In this document: piece by piece, positions 1 through 7,745 of the stretch
Numbering within the stretch: the first letter of the stretch is position 1
How the letters are laid out: the number at the start of each line of letters is the position of its first letter
Assembly (NCBI GenBank): GCA_903994525.1
Contig: CAJEXW010000023.1
Coordinates: 1 to 38,166, forward strand
DNA: 38,166 nucleotides
Reading direction: 5' to 3'
Source of the DNA: an uncultured Chlorobiaceae bacterium
Lineage (GTDB): Bacteria; Bacteroidota; Chlorobiia; Chlorobiales; Chlorobiaceae
Made by a program: the position numbers and the translations under genes
The notes under the pieces: generated by a model
What the model was told of the DNA's origin: nothing
Seen by the model: the letters and a program-made list of their open reading frames with translations, nothing else
Database searches by the model: none

Positions 1-3
1 CGT

Positions 4-104
4 CCGGAATACCTGGTACACTTTACTCCGGTACAGGTGGTACACTTTGCTCCGGAATCGCTGGTACACTTTGCTCCGGTAGAGGTGGTACACTATACTC
101 CGGT
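4..104. repeat. 24-bp direct tandem repeat, about 4.5 units
   Basis: The word TGGTACACT starts at 14, 38, 62 and 86, an exact 24-bp period. Each unit continues with a variant of TTGCTCCGG and then a variable 5-6 bp tail. A partial unit precedes it. The array ends where homology to the methyltransferase copies begins (about 112). There are no unique spacers, so it is not a CRISPR. Repeated GGTACACT words can occur at ends of IS21-like elements, so this may be an element end. That is inference; the window edge hides what lies upstream. Confidence 0.8.
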
Positions 105-111
105 GTGCTCA

Positions 112-317
112 ATTATCTCTCTTCATCCGTCTTCAGGTTTCTTGATGGACAAAGCTCTGCAACCATGCAGCGCGTTTTGGATGAATTGAGCAAGAATGAC
201 GCAAATTACTTTATCAACAAGACCGCTTGCGCACTCAATCCGAGTAACAAGGCAAAATCAAAGGCTGAATCAAAGGCTCAAGGAGAATTATTCGTTTTCG
301 AGGCTACCGCTCTATAG
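112..317 (+). pseudogene. 3' fragment of beta-class DNA methyltransferase (copy C)
   Basis: This encodes only the last ~68 residues of the methyltransferase present at 10017-11063 and 18689-19736, with the same SSATMQRVLDELSK region and the same GELFVF..TAL end. The 24-bp repeat array replaces everything upstream, so the motif I and motif IV regions are gone. The sequence after the stop (CCTGACAGGAGA) is also shared with the two long copies. It cannot be an active enzyme. Confidence 0.85.
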
Positions 318-374
318 CGCCTGACAGGAGAATACCTCTTTTTGAAACGCTGACGAAAAGAAAACCATATACTC

Positions 375-554
375 TTATGCAGCTACGGCCTTCTTGGTTG
401 GGGTTCCATAAGTCAGTTTTAATTCCAACCGAGAAGCTAAAGCTTCTATTCTGGCATGGGTATCTGAAACATATTTGACAAGATCATGCTCAGCTACGTC
501 GTCCAGAATTTTTTGGGTTTTGACTTTTTCAATCAGAAGCTCATTATCATTCAT
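375..554 (-). CDS. small partner of the PIN protein (possible antitoxin)
   Basis: A 59-residue reading frame starts with ATG at 554, inside the last codons of the upstream PIN gene (8-nt overlap), and ends TAA at 375. It begins MNDNELLIEKVKTQKILDDV and is rich in charged and helical residues. No family is recognised. The overlap implies translational coupling with the PIN gene. The order, toxin-like gene first and small partner second, matches the second PIN locus at 14848-15547, which supports a real gene pair. Its function as an antitoxin is inferred from position only. Confidence 0.6.
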   Translation of the reverse strand: MNDNELLIEKVKTQKILDDVAEHDLVKYVSDTHARIEALASRLELKLTYGTPTKKAVAA

Positions 555-1023
555 CAGGTTTCTCCGAAAATAATTCTAATGGAGTGACAATTTCCGGTGT
601 CGGCAGGTTCAAACGGGCATTTATCACACGAATATGCTGGCGTTTATTGGCATTCGCCAAGTGATTGCAGTTCCAGGTTAACAAAAAATCAATTTTATAA
701 AACGAGGCATAAGCCAAATGCAGAGCATCCCCCTTGAGGGCGCATGGCATAAGATAATTATCCAGGTAGATTTGAGCTATATCAACTATTTGCGCATCAG
801 GCGTCAAGAGCGGAATTCCAGTCACAAATGTCAAAAGTTCCTGTTTATTTTGGTAATGACCTTCGCTGATTTCGTCAAGCGTTGCCTCCGATGCCCAAAC
901 ATCATAGTTATGGGACTCTTCATTCCACCATTTCCGAGTCACTTCGATATGCAACCTGATGCTCTCGCGCTCATCAAAAAGATAACTGGGAATAGTGGTG
1001 TCCAAATATACCGTTGATTTCAT
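547..1023 (-). CDS. PIN-domain protein (VapC-like ribonuclease toxin)
   Basis: This 158-residue protein begins with the PIN signature (VYLDTTIPSYLFD), a first acidic residue right after beta-strand 1. Further conserved acids lie in the middle (DEIS near residue 50, KGDALHLAYA near 98-107) and an LLTWNCNHLAN segment follows. PIN domains are Mg-dependent ribonucleases, usually the toxin of VapBC-type modules. The protein is 43% similar in layout to the one at 14848-15336 by eye: same length, same start motif and same WNC.HIAN core. It is divergent from the ccoI gene across a 58-bp gap. A 57-bp scrap of this gene's 3' part also lies at 25722-25778. Confidence 0.8.
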   Translation of the reverse strand: MKSTVYLDTTIPSYLFDERESIRLHIEVTRKWWNEESHNYDVWASEATLDEISEGHYQNKQELLTFVTGIPLLTPDAQIVDIAQIYLDNYLMPCALKGDALHLAYASFYKIDFLLTWNCNHLANANKRQHIRVINARLNLPTPEIVTPLELFSEKPDE

Positions 1024-1081
1024 TGTAAACCTCGTTCAAGGTGTCTGAAGCCAAGAATTATAACAGTTATTCTCTAAATGT

Positions 1082-3001
1082 TTGGGGACAAACAAACCAC
1101 TACTGAATGTACGGCTTTATTATCCCATCTCAAGGGGAAAAACTTTGCTCTTTACCACCGCACTCTACGCGGGCTTTTTTGAAGGAATTGAGGAGCGCTA
1201 CCGGCTTGCTTTCCAGCTTATTTCATGGGCGCTGGCCACGCCGGTGCTCTTCTACTCAGGCTATCCCTTTCTCTCCAGCGCCCTCCGCTCATTGCAACGG
1301 CTGACGCTTAACATGGATGTGCTGGTGGCGCTTGGCGCACTCTCGGCCTACGGCTACAGCATTGCCATGATTTTTTACGGGGGGGAGATATTTTTCGATA
1401 CCGCCTCGATGATTATCACCTTCATTCTGCTGGGCCGGTTTCTGGAGGCAGGCTCAAGGCTCAAGGCAGGCAACGCCATTGCCGAGCTGGCTGAGCTGCA
1501 ACCACACGAGGCACTGAGGGTGGCAGAGAGTGGCGAAACCAGCATGGTGCCGGTGGCTTCGGTGCAAAGCGGCGAGATGATTGAGATCATCCCGGGCGAC
1601 CGGATTCCGCTTGATGGCAGTGTGGTGGATGGCGAAGCTGAGGTAAATGAAGCGATGCTGACCGGCGAGTCGAATCCTGTACTGAAAACAGTGGGCAGCG
1701 ATGTCTTTGCCGGAAGCTTCTCCATGAATGGACGGCTCCGAATCCAGGTCACCGGCAATGCGGCGAGCACCCTGCTGGCCCGTATTATCCACACGGTGGA
1801 GGATGCCCAGGCACGCAAGGCGCCGATTCAGGGCATTGCCGACAAAACCGCCGGTTATTTTGTACCGGCCACCATCATCCTCGCGCTTGCCACCTTTCTT
1901 TACTGGAAACTCACCTCCGCCAGCACCGTCACCGCCCTGATGAACGCCGTCTCGGTGCTGGTCATCGCCTGCCCCTGCGCCCTTGGCCTGGCAACGCCGC
2001 TCGCCATTCTGGTCGGCACCACCACTGCCGGAAAGAGAGGAATTCTCGTCAAAGGGGGCGATATTTTTGAGACCGTCTCAAAAACCACCACCGTCGTGCT
2101 CGACAAAACCGGCACCATCACCACCGGCAAACCCTCCATGACAGACCTGCATGACTACGGCCTCACGCCAACGTTGATGCAGCATGTCGCCTCGCTCGAA
2201 GCCGCCTCGGAGCACCCCACCGGACGCGCCCTTGTGGCTACATGGCAGGGTGAGCGGCTGACGGTAACACAGTTCAGGGCAACACCGGGCAGAGGAGTTT
2301 CAGTGGTGATTGATGGAACTCTCTGGCGGGCGGGCTCAAAAGCCTTTATGAATGAGGAGGGTGTTCAGATGGAGCGTGAAGAGAGCGACCACACCGCATC
2401 GCTCGAAGCTGAAGGCAAAACCGTGGTGATGGTCGCCTGCGGCAACAAGCTGGCCGGAGTGATCGGGATGATTGATGACCTGCGTAACGACGCTCTTCCC
2501 CTGATTGAGGGACTGCGGAAAAAAGGGTTTGCTCTGATGATGCTGACCGGCGACAACCGTGGAGTGGCCAACTACATCGCCGCCAGATGCGGCATCACCG
2601 ACGTGCAGGCCGGGCTTGGCCCCCTCGAAAAAGCGGCGATGATCCGTGCCCTCAAAGCAAAGGGAGCGTGCGTCATGATGGTCGGCGACGGCATCAACGA
2701 CGCTCCCGCACTGACCGAAGCCGACATTGGCGTCACCCTCGGCCACGCCTCCGCCATTGCCCTCGAGAGCGCCAGCGTTGCCATCCTGAACGACGATCTC
2801 AGGCTCATCAACACCCTCGTCACAAGCTCCTCGCGATGTTTTTCCATCATCAGGCAGAACCTTGTCTGGGCCTTTTCGTATAATCTCATAGCGCTGCCAC
2901 TTGCCGTGTCGGGGGTGCTGCACCCCATCATCTCGGCACTGCTGATGGTGACCAGCTCTCTTGTTGTGGTAAGCAACTCCCTGCGGCTGAAAAACCTGTG
3001 A
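1082..3001 (+). CDS. ccoI: Cu-type P1B ATPase CcoI/FixI-like, N-terminally truncated (copy 1)
   Basis: The catalytic body is that of a heavy-metal-translocating P-type ATPase of the CcoI/FixI kind, which supplies copper for cbb3 oxidase assembly. Visible are TGES (about residue 193), the CPC metal site in a membrane helix (about 296), DKTGT with the phosphorylated Asp (about 340), the HP motif (EHPTG, about 376), and GDGINDAP (about 534). The usual N-terminal HMA domain and part of the first helix are missing: homology starts abruptly at LLFTTALYAGFFEG. No in-frame ATG exists before residue 78, so the start used here is a TTG without a clear ribosome site. An ATG at 1078 is out of frame and closes soon. 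The body is intact, but expression and function are doubtful. ccoS follows after about 100 bp. Confidence 0.85.
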   Translation: MGTNKPLLNVRLYYPISRGKTLLFTTALYAGFFEGIEERYRLAFQLISWALATPVLFYSGYPFLSSALRSLQRLTLNMDVLVALGALSAYGYSIAMIFYGGEIFFDTASMIITFILLGRFLEAGSRLKAGNAIAELAELQPHEALRVAESGETSMVPVASVQSGEMIEIIPGDRIPLDGSVVDGEAEVNEAMLTGESNPVLKTVGSDVFAGSFSMNGRLRIQVTGNAASTLLARIIHTVEDAQARKAPIQGIADKTAGYFVPATIILALATFLYWKLTSASTVTALMNAVSVLVIACPCALGLATPLAILVGTTTAGKRGILVKGGDIFETVSKTTTVVLDKTGTITTGKPSMTDLHDYGLTPTLMQHVASLEAASEHPTGRALVATWQGERLTVTQFRATPGRGVSVVIDGTLWRAGSKAFMNEEGVQMEREESDHTASLEAEGKTVVMVACGNKLAGVIGMIDDLRNDALPLIEGLRKKGFALMMLTGDNRGVANYIAARCGITDVQAGLGPLEKAAMIRALKAKGACVMMVGDGINDAPALTEADIGVTLGHASAIALESASVAILNDDLRLINTLVTSSSRCFSIIRQNLVWAFSYNLIALPLAVSGVLHPIISALLMVTSSLVVVSNSLRLKNL

Positions 3002-3101
3002 CAAGAGAGCCTTGCGCTTCAAGAACAGCATCTCACTCTATCGAAACGCTCACGACAATTATGACTGATAGCCCGAGTAATACACTGACTGAAAAACCAT
3101 C

Positions 3102-3302
3102 ATGTACACAACATTTTTTTTGATCGGCATCGGTTTTTTTGTCGGCGTGGCCGCATGGTTCCTCTTTATCTGGGCCGTCAAAAGCGGCCAGTTCGACGAC
3201 CCCGAAGCGCCGAAATACCGGATGCTTGACGATGACGACGAGCCAGCAAAAGCGGCAAAGTCCCCAAGACTCAGAACACCCGCAAAGAGAAAGAGCCCAT
3301 GA
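3102..3302 (+). CDS. ccoS: cbb3-type cytochrome oxidase assembly protein CcoS (copy 1)
   Basis: This 66-residue protein has one N-terminal membrane helix (FFLIGIGFFVGVAAWFLFIWAV) followed by the CcoS hallmark KSGQFDDPEAPKYRML and a charged tail. CcoS is needed for cofactor insertion into cbb3 oxidase. It overlaps the next gene by 4 nt (ATGA), implying coupled translation. A near-identical copy lies at 6313-6513. Here the gap from ccoI is about 100 bp, against only 10 bp in copy 2. Confidence 0.9.
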   Translation: MYTTFFLIGIGFFVGVAAWFLFIWAVKSGQFDDPEAPKYRMLDDDDEPAKAAKSPRLRTPAKRKSP

Positions 3303-3976
3303 GCAGCGCTCCCCTTCTCGCCATGCTCCTCTCCGGACTTGCCGGAGGATTCGGCCACTGCATCAGCATGTGCGGGCCTGTGGTTGCCGCCTTCACCGTC
3401 GGCGAAACCCGGCAGGGAGTGCTTCACCACCTGCTCTACAACCTCGGGCGAATCACCACCTACACCATCCTCGGCGCCCTTGTCGGCCTCTCCGGCTCAT
3501 TCCTTGTCCTTACCGCCTCCATCGAACAGCTCCAGCGAGCCATCATGATCATCGCCGGACTCTCCATCATCCTCATGGGCCTCTCCACCGCAGAGTGGCT
3601 GCCACGGAGCTCCTCAACCAGGAGCTGCACCCCCGGCAACTCACTCATCCAAAAGATCATGGCCCTCTTCAAAGCCCCCCGCTCCATCGGCGCTTACTAC
3701 CCCATGGGCATCGTCCTCGGCTTTCTCCCCTGCGGCCTCACCTACACCGCCCTCCTCGCCGCCGCCCGCGCCGCCATGGAGGCACAACACCCGTTTGCCG
3801 GAATGCTGCAAGGCGCCCTGATGATGATGCTCTTCGGCATCGGCACCGCGCCAGCGCTGATTCTTGTGGGGAAGGTGGTGAATAGCATCAGCGCCAGAAT
3901 GCGGCGGTGGTTTTACCGGGTGGCCAGTGTGATTATGATTGCGACCGGGGTTTGGTTTGTGGTGGAGGGGTATTAG
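3299..3976 (+). CDS. TauE/SafE-family membrane protein linked to cbb3 assembly (copy 1)
   Basis: This 225-residue polytopic membrane protein begins LLSGLAGGFGHCISMCGPVV; the GHC..MCGP motif marks the cytochrome-biogenesis branch of the TauE/SafE (UreH-like) family that sits with ccoGHIS genes. About six helices are visible, including GIVLGFLPCGLTY with a second Pro-Cys-Gly. The family is proposed to handle metal or thiol chemistry at the membrane for oxidase maturation. It starts inside the ccoS stop. Copy 2 (6510-7187) differs by only a few residues. The homology between copies continues about 25 bp past the stop, to the word TTTGCGTATTAT. Confidence 0.85.
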   Translation: MSSAPLLAMLLSGLAGGFGHCISMCGPVVAAFTVGETRQGVLHHLLYNLGRITTYTILGALVGLSGSFLVLTASIEQLQRAIMIIAGLSIILMGLSTAEWLPRSSSTRSCTPGNSLIQKIMALFKAPRSIGAYYPMGIVLGFLPCGLTYTALLAAARAAMEAQHPFAGMLQGALMMMLFGIGTAPALILVGKVVNSISARMRRWFYRVASVIMIATGVWFVVEGY

Positions 3977-4044
3977 ATGGTTGGGAATTTGCGTATTATA
4001 TCACGAAGAGAGTTAACTGGTATATTTTGGAGACAAACAGCGAG

Positions 4045-4284
4045 ATGAGTCCTACAATTTTTCGTGAGGCCGGTTTCAGGTTTTATTTTTTCTCTCGTGA
4101 AGAACCAAGAATGCACGTCCATGTGCAAAACCAACATGGTGAAGCGAAATTCTGGCTGACACCTCACATAGAATTGGCAAAAAGCACAGGTCTTGCTCAA
4201 CATGAAATAACTGAAGCCTTTTCTTTGATTACGGAGCACCTCAATGACATACACAACGCATGGCGTAAGCACTTCCCTTGTTGA
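4045..4284 (+). CDS. DUF4160-family protein
   Basis: This 79-residue protein (MSPTIFREAGFRFYFFSREEPRMHVHV...) has the DUF4160 hallmark FR.YFFS.EE.R.HVHV and then AKFWL.PHIELA. The ATG at 4045 is chosen because family homology starts exactly there; the frame is open further upstream but without similarity. It overlaps the following DUF2442 gene by 41 nt. DUF4160 and DUF2442 genes are frequent neighbours and have been suspected to be toxin-antitoxin-like, but no activity is established here. A scrap of a second DUF4160 gene lies at 18159-18204. Confidence 0.8.
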   Translation: MSPTIFREAGFRFYFFSREEPRMHVHVQNQHGEAKFWLTPHIELAKSTGLAQHEITEAFSLITEHLNDIHNAWRKHFPC

Positions 4285-4519
4285 AGTAACAAATATCTCA
4301 CCTTATGGCTTTTGGCTCTTGATTGGAGAAGAAGAGCTTTTTTTGCCGTACACTGAGTTCCCTTGGTTCAAGGAGGCTCCTGTTAGCAAAATCTGTAATG
4401 TTGAACTCCATCACCAAGAACACTTGTATTGGCCATTACTCGATATTGATCTTTCCATTGAATCAATTCGGAACCCTGATGCGTTTCCGCTTGTCAGCCG
4501 GGTAAAAACGTTATGCTGA
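4244..4519 (+). CDS. DUF2442-family protein
   Basis: The 91-residue product carries the DUF2442 pattern: GFWLLIGEEELFLPYTEFPWFKEA near residues 23-46, then a LYWPLLDIDLSIESIRNPDAFPL tail. It partners with the overlapping DUF4160 gene. The ATG at 4244 gives a 13-residue N-terminal extension before homology begins; a later start cannot be excluded. A decayed piece of the same gene appears at 25588-25640. Confidence 0.8.
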   Translation: MTYTTHGVSTSLVEVTNISPYGFWLLIGEEELFLPYTEFPWFKEAPVSKICNVELHHQEHLYWPLLDIDLSIESIRNPDAFPLVSRVKTLC

Positions 4520-4853
4520 TTGAAGCAGATCGTTGCCTTGTTGTGTCGGGTTGTGAGATACAAAAATATGAAGTGTGATCAGCATCAGATCATACCAACA
4601 TCAGAACTCTATTGAAAAGTCGGCATCAGCGTAGTTATACTGACCCAATATAAATCGCTGAAACAAAATATATTAACGGCATAAGTAATTGATATTAAGA
4701 GAATTAACGATATTTTAAATTTTTTGGAAGTTACATGCTCTATGGGTTGTAATTCAACAATCTGCGGTATAGGCGGATCAATCTAATTATCGTTAGCTGC
4801 CCAGCCCGATTCAGGACGTAGCCGAATCGTTACTTCATATCAAAATCGGTTAC
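4520..4853. other. non-coding gap, no gene seen
   Basis: About 330 bp, AT-rich in the middle (4660-4745), with no convincing reading frame, repeat or RNA gene. It ends just before the hicA promoter. Confidence 0.5.
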
Positions 4854-4874
4854 GTGGGTCATGGAATATTTTCT

Positions 4875-4903
4875 TTGACAGTGCTAACATATTTTGCTAT
4901 CAT
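4875..4903 (+). promoter_or_regulatory. predicted sigma-70-type promoter of hicAB
   Basis: TTGACA (4875-4880) and TATCAT (4898-4903) are separated by 17 bp. The -10 box ends only 7 nt before the hicA ATG at 4911, so transcription would begin at or next to the start codon, giving a leaderless or near-leaderless mRNA. Confidence 0.55.
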
Positions 4904-4910
4904 TATCAAC

Positions 4911-5165
4911 ATGAACAGCAAGCACAGGAAGACACTGAAGGCCATATTTGCCGAACAGGTAAACGGCAATATGGAATGGCGCGAAATTGAATCATTGCTG
5001 GTCGCTATTGGCTGCCGAGTTTTGGAAGGGAAGGGTTCCATTGTCACTTTTGAAAAGGATGGCCTCCGCGTCACCTTCCATCGTCCACACCCTGACAAGG
5101 CTGCGCTCCGGTATCGGGTAAAGGATGCCCGTAACTTTTTAATTGAATTGAGGGTAAAACCATGA
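4911..5165 (+). CDS. hicA: HicA-family mRNA interferase toxin (GS-without-His variant)
   Basis: This 84-residue protein (MNSKHRKTLKAIFAEQVNGNMEWREIESLLVAIGCRV...) matches the HicA subgroup that ends DGLRVTFHRPHP and RVKDARNFLIELRVKP. HicA toxins are double-stranded-RNA-binding-fold ribonucleases. The canonical catalytic GSH is read here as GSI (GKGSIVTF), as in a related subgroup with GSR, so activity should not be assumed. The ATG at 4911 is preferred over the upstream one at 4860 because homology starts there and because of the promoter at 4875-4903. It overlaps hicB by 4 nt. Confidence 0.8.
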   Translation: MNSKHRKTLKAIFAEQVNGNMEWREIESLLVAIGCRVLEGKGSIVTFEKDGLRVTFHRPHPDKAALRYRVKDARNFLIELRVKP

Positions 5166-5494
5166 ACGGAATGACATACAAGGGCTACGCTACTCGTGTT
5201 GAATTTGACGCAGAAGACCACATTTTTGTCGGCCACATCATCGGGATACGAGATATTGTCGGATTCCATGGAGAATCGGTAAGCGAATTGGAAAACTCTT
5301 TCCAGGAAGCAGTTGACGGCTATCTATCCGCCTGTGAAGCACTTGGTCAGCAACCAAACAAACCCTACTCCGGCAAACTCCTTATCCGCGTAAGCGCGGA
5401 AATCCATGCGGCTGTTGCCGCCTCCGCAGAAGCAGCAGGTAAAAGCCTAAACCAATGGGCATCCGAAATACTGAACAAAGCCGCTCACGCATAA
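5162..5494 (+). CDS. hicB: HicB-family antitoxin
   Basis: The 110-residue protein has the HicB N-terminal partial RNase H-like fold (YKGYATRVEFDAEDHIFVGHIIGI, then VSELENSFQEAVDGYL) and a C-terminal ribbon-helix-helix DNA-binding segment (KLLIRVSAEIHAAVAASAEAAGKSLNQWASEIL, residues about 72-104). It is coupled to hicA by an ATGA overlap in the toxin-first order typical of hicAB. The C-terminal DNA-binding domain suggests autoregulation at the promoter at 4875-4903. Confidence 0.9.
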   Translation: MNGMTYKGYATRVEFDAEDHIFVGHIIGIRDIVGFHGESVSELENSFQEAVDGYLSACEALGQQPNKPYSGKLLIRVSAEIHAAVAASAEAAGKSLNQWASEILNKAAHA

Positions 5495-5528
5495 TCGTAC
5501 ATCCTGGGGGTTTATGGGACGGTCATGA

Positions 5529-6302
5529 CAGCTCTCCGTCAGGGTGAACTATGCCACCCACAAAGCAACCATCACCTGGAGTGGTGAAGAGGTGAGCCTC
5601 GATGATTATCACCTTTATTCTGCTTGGCCGGTTTCTGGAGGCAGGCTCAAGGCGGGCAATGCCATTGGCGAGCTGACTGAGCTGCAACCGCATGAGGCAC
5701 TGAGGATTGAGGAGAGTGGCGAAACCAGCATGGTACCAGTAGCAGCGGTTCAAAGCAGCGAGATGATTGAGATCATCCCGGGCGACCGGATTCCGCTTGA
5801 CGGCAGGGTGGTTGATGGTGACGCTGAGGTGAACGAAGCGATGCTGACCGGCGACAACCGTGGAGTGGCGAGCTACATCGCCGCCAGATGCGGCATCACC
5901 GACGTGCAGGCCGGGCTTGGTCCCCTCGAAAAAGCAGCGGTAATCCGCGCCCTGAAAGCAAAGGGAGCGTGCGTCATGATGGTCGGCGACGGCATCAACG
6001 ACGCACCAGCGCTGACCGAAGCCGACATCGGCATCACCCTCGGCCACGCCTCCGCCATTGCCCTGGAGAGCGCCAGCGTTGCCATCCTGAACGACGATCT
6101 CAGGCTCATCAACACCCTCGACACAAGCTCCTCGCGATGTTTTTCCATCATCCGCCAGAACCTTGTCTGGGCCTTTTCGTATAATCTCATAGCGCTGCCA
6201 CTTGCCGTGTCGGGGGTGCTGCACCCCATCATCTCCGCACTGCTGATGGTGACCAGCTCCTTTGTTGTGGTAAGCAACTCCCTGCGGCTGAAAAACCTGT
6301 GA
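5529..6302 (+). pseudogene. ccoI deletion derivative (copy 2)
   Basis: This begins with the end of an HMA metal-binding domain (SVRVNYATHKATITW), which copy 1 lacks. It jumps at 5596 (shared word GCCTCGATGA) to the A-domain region. A 7-bp loss in a GGCTCAA tandem at about 5643 corrects the frame. It then jumps again at 5840-5854 from the TGES region straight to GDNRGVA; the shared 15-bp word is also at 1654 and 2539 in copy 1. The second deletion removes 885 bp (295 codons) including the CPC and DKTGT motifs. The result stays open to the normal C-terminus but cannot be a pump. ccoS copy 2 follows 10 bp downstream. Confidence 0.85.
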
Positions 6303-6312
6303 CCAAACAACC

Positions 6313-6513
6313 ATGAGCACCACCTTTTACCTGATCGGCATCGGTTTTTTTGTCGGCGTCGCCGCATGGTGCCTCTTTATCTGGGCCGTCAAAAGCGGCC
6401 AGTTCGACGACCCCGAAGCGCCGAAATACCGGATGCTTGACGATGACGACGAGCCCGCAAAAGCGGCAAAGCCCCCAAGGCTCAGAACGCCCGCAAAGAG
6501 GAAGAGCCCATGA
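6313..6513 (+). CDS. ccoS: CcoS (copy 2)
   Basis: This 66-residue near-duplicate of the protein at 3102-3302 differs in the first few residues (STTFYL) and a few positions (AWCLF, AKPPR). The membrane helix and KSGQFDDPEAPKYRMLDDDDEP are intact. It overlaps the TauE-like gene by 4 nt. Being 10 bp from the ccoI remnant, it shows the probable ancestral spacing of the operon. Confidence 0.9.
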   Translation: MSTTFYLIGIGFFVGVAAWCLFIWAVKSGQFDDPEAPKYRMLDDDDEPAKAAKPPRLRTPAKRKSP

Positions 6514-7187
6514 GCAGCGCCCCCCTTCTCGCCATGCTCCTCTCCGGACTTGCCGGAGGATTCGGCCACTGCATCAGCATGTGCGGGCCGGTGGTTGCCG
6601 CCTTCACCGTCGGCGAAACCCGGCAGGGAGTGCTTCATCACCTGCTCTACAACCTCGGGCGAATCACCACCTACACCATCCTCGGCGCCCTTGTCGGCCT
6701 CTCCGGCTCATTCCTTGTCCTTACCGCCTCCATCGAGCAGCTCCAGCGAGCCATCATGATCATCGCCGGACTCTCCATCATCCTCATGGGCCTCTCCACC
6801 GCAGAGTGGCTTCCACGAAGCTCCTCAACCAGGAGCTGCACCCCCGGCAACTCACTCATCCAAAAGATCATGGCCCTCTTCAAAGCCCCCCGCTCCATCG
6901 GTGCTTACTACCCCATGGGCATCGTCCTCGGCTTTCTCCCCTGCGGCCTCACCTACACCGCCCTCCTCGCCGCCGCCCGCGCCGCCATGGAGGCACCTCA
7001 CCCCTTTGCAGGAATGCTGCAAGGCGCCCTGATGATGATGCTCTTCGGCATCGGCAACGCGCCAGCGCTGATTCTGGTGGGGAAGGTGGTGAATAGTATA
7101 AGCGGTAGAATGCGCAGGTGGTTTTACCGGCTGGCCAGTGTGATTATGATTGCGACAGGGGTTTGGTTTGTGGTGGTGGGGTTTTAG
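6510..7187 (+). CDS. TauE/SafE-family membrane protein (copy 2)
   Basis: 225 residues, nearly identical to 3299-3976: same GHCISMCGP motif, same helices, with changes such as APHP for AQHP and GNAPA for GTAPA, and an ending VVVGF instead of VVEGY. Both copies look translatable. Identity of the DNA continues past the stop to TTTGCGTATTAT (7199-7210) and then stops, marking the end of the duplicated unit. Confidence 0.85.
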   Translation: MSSAPLLAMLLSGLAGGFGHCISMCGPVVAAFTVGETRQGVLHHLLYNLGRITTYTILGALVGLSGSFLVLTASIEQLQRAIMIIAGLSIILMGLSTAEWLPRSSSTRSCTPGNSLIQKIMALFKAPRSIGAYYPMGIVLGFLPCGLTYTALLAAARAAMEAPHPFAGMLQGALMMMLFGIGNAPALILVGKVVNSISGRMRRWFYRLASVIMIATGVWFVVVGF

Positions 7188-7250
7188 ATGGTTGGGGATT
7201 TGCGTATTATTAGACATCAATGTCATATCCTCTATGTTTTAAGATGACTG

Positions 7251-7508
7251 ATGTTATTAACTTTACACGCTAAAAATAAAATCGCCATCTATGGGATATC
7301 TGTACAGGATATTGCTACGGGATTATCTGAAACATTTTTGGAGTGTGAAGATGTGATTGAAAAATCAGGTATCAAAGGATTTATCATTCGATCGATACCA
7401 GTTATTGCAGTCATATCAATTGAAACCAATAAAATTATAACGGTTTATAGGACTGACAGTACAACTATCAACAACAGCAGGAGAAGTGGGCGATGGGATT
7501 GTCAATAA
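7251..7508 (+). CDS. DUF4258-like small protein (possible toxin)
   Basis: The 85-residue product (LTLHAKNKIAIYGISVQDIATGLSETF..., then IIRSIPVIAVISIETNKIITVYRTD) resembles DUF4258, whose pattern is a leading H-A-..-R/K..-GIS..DI and a terminal VY. Members are suspected RNase-like toxins. It overlaps the next small gene by 16 nt. The family call is by pattern only; an ATG at 7244 is out of frame. Confidence 0.55.
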   Translation: MLLTLHAKNKIAIYGISVQDIATGLSETFLECEDVIEKSGIKGFIIRSIPVIAVISIETNKIITVYRTDSTTINNSRRSGRWDCQ

Positions 7509-7720
7509 ACACTACAGGACTTGAAATAACTGTCGATCCTGAAACTGGCAGTATTTTATTTTATCGTAAAAAATTTTCAGGAATCCCCGAACAAGTAGTA
7601 CATGGCGATGGCTTTACTATTGAATTAAGCGGCAATGAAGTTGTACTGATTGATATTTACAACACGGATTTGCTGTTATCAAAATTAGCAGATGAAGCAA
7701 TTGCTGCAAAAGCATCGTGA
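7493..7720 (+). CDS. small DUF2283-like partner protein
   Basis: 75 residues with alternating strands (LEITVDPETGSILFYRK..., VVLIDIYNTDLLLSKL). It resembles the DUF2283 type of protein that commonly accompanies DUF4258 genes. It has a good ribosome site (AGGAG at 7479-7483, 9 nt before ATG) although the preceding gene overlaps it. It is probably the antitoxin-like member of the pair; this is inferred from context. Confidence 0.5.
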   Translation: MGLSINTTGLEITVDPETGSILFYRKKFSGIPEQVVHGDGFTIELSGNEVVLIDIYNTDLLLSKLADEAIAAKAS

Positions 7721-7745
7721 GTACCATAAACCGATCAATGAGTGA

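Noticed and set aside
4..104. CRISPR array
   Set aside because: Units are contiguous with period 24 and only 5-6 variable bases; no spacers of usable length and no cas genes.
1078..1180. ATG at 1078 as the ccoI start
   Set aside because: It is in a different frame and reaches a stop at about 1180; it would need a frameshift to enter the ATPase.
2336..3031. Long minus-strand frame opposite ccoI (and its twin at 5523-6323)
   Set aside because: It mirrors the codon structure of the P-type ATPase, has no family pattern, and its copy exists only because ccoI is duplicated.
3139..3885. 248-codon plus-strand frame rich in His, Arg and Pro (twin at 6350-7096)
   Set aside because: Shadow of ccoS and the TauE-like gene in another frame; low-complexity composition from GC-rich codons.
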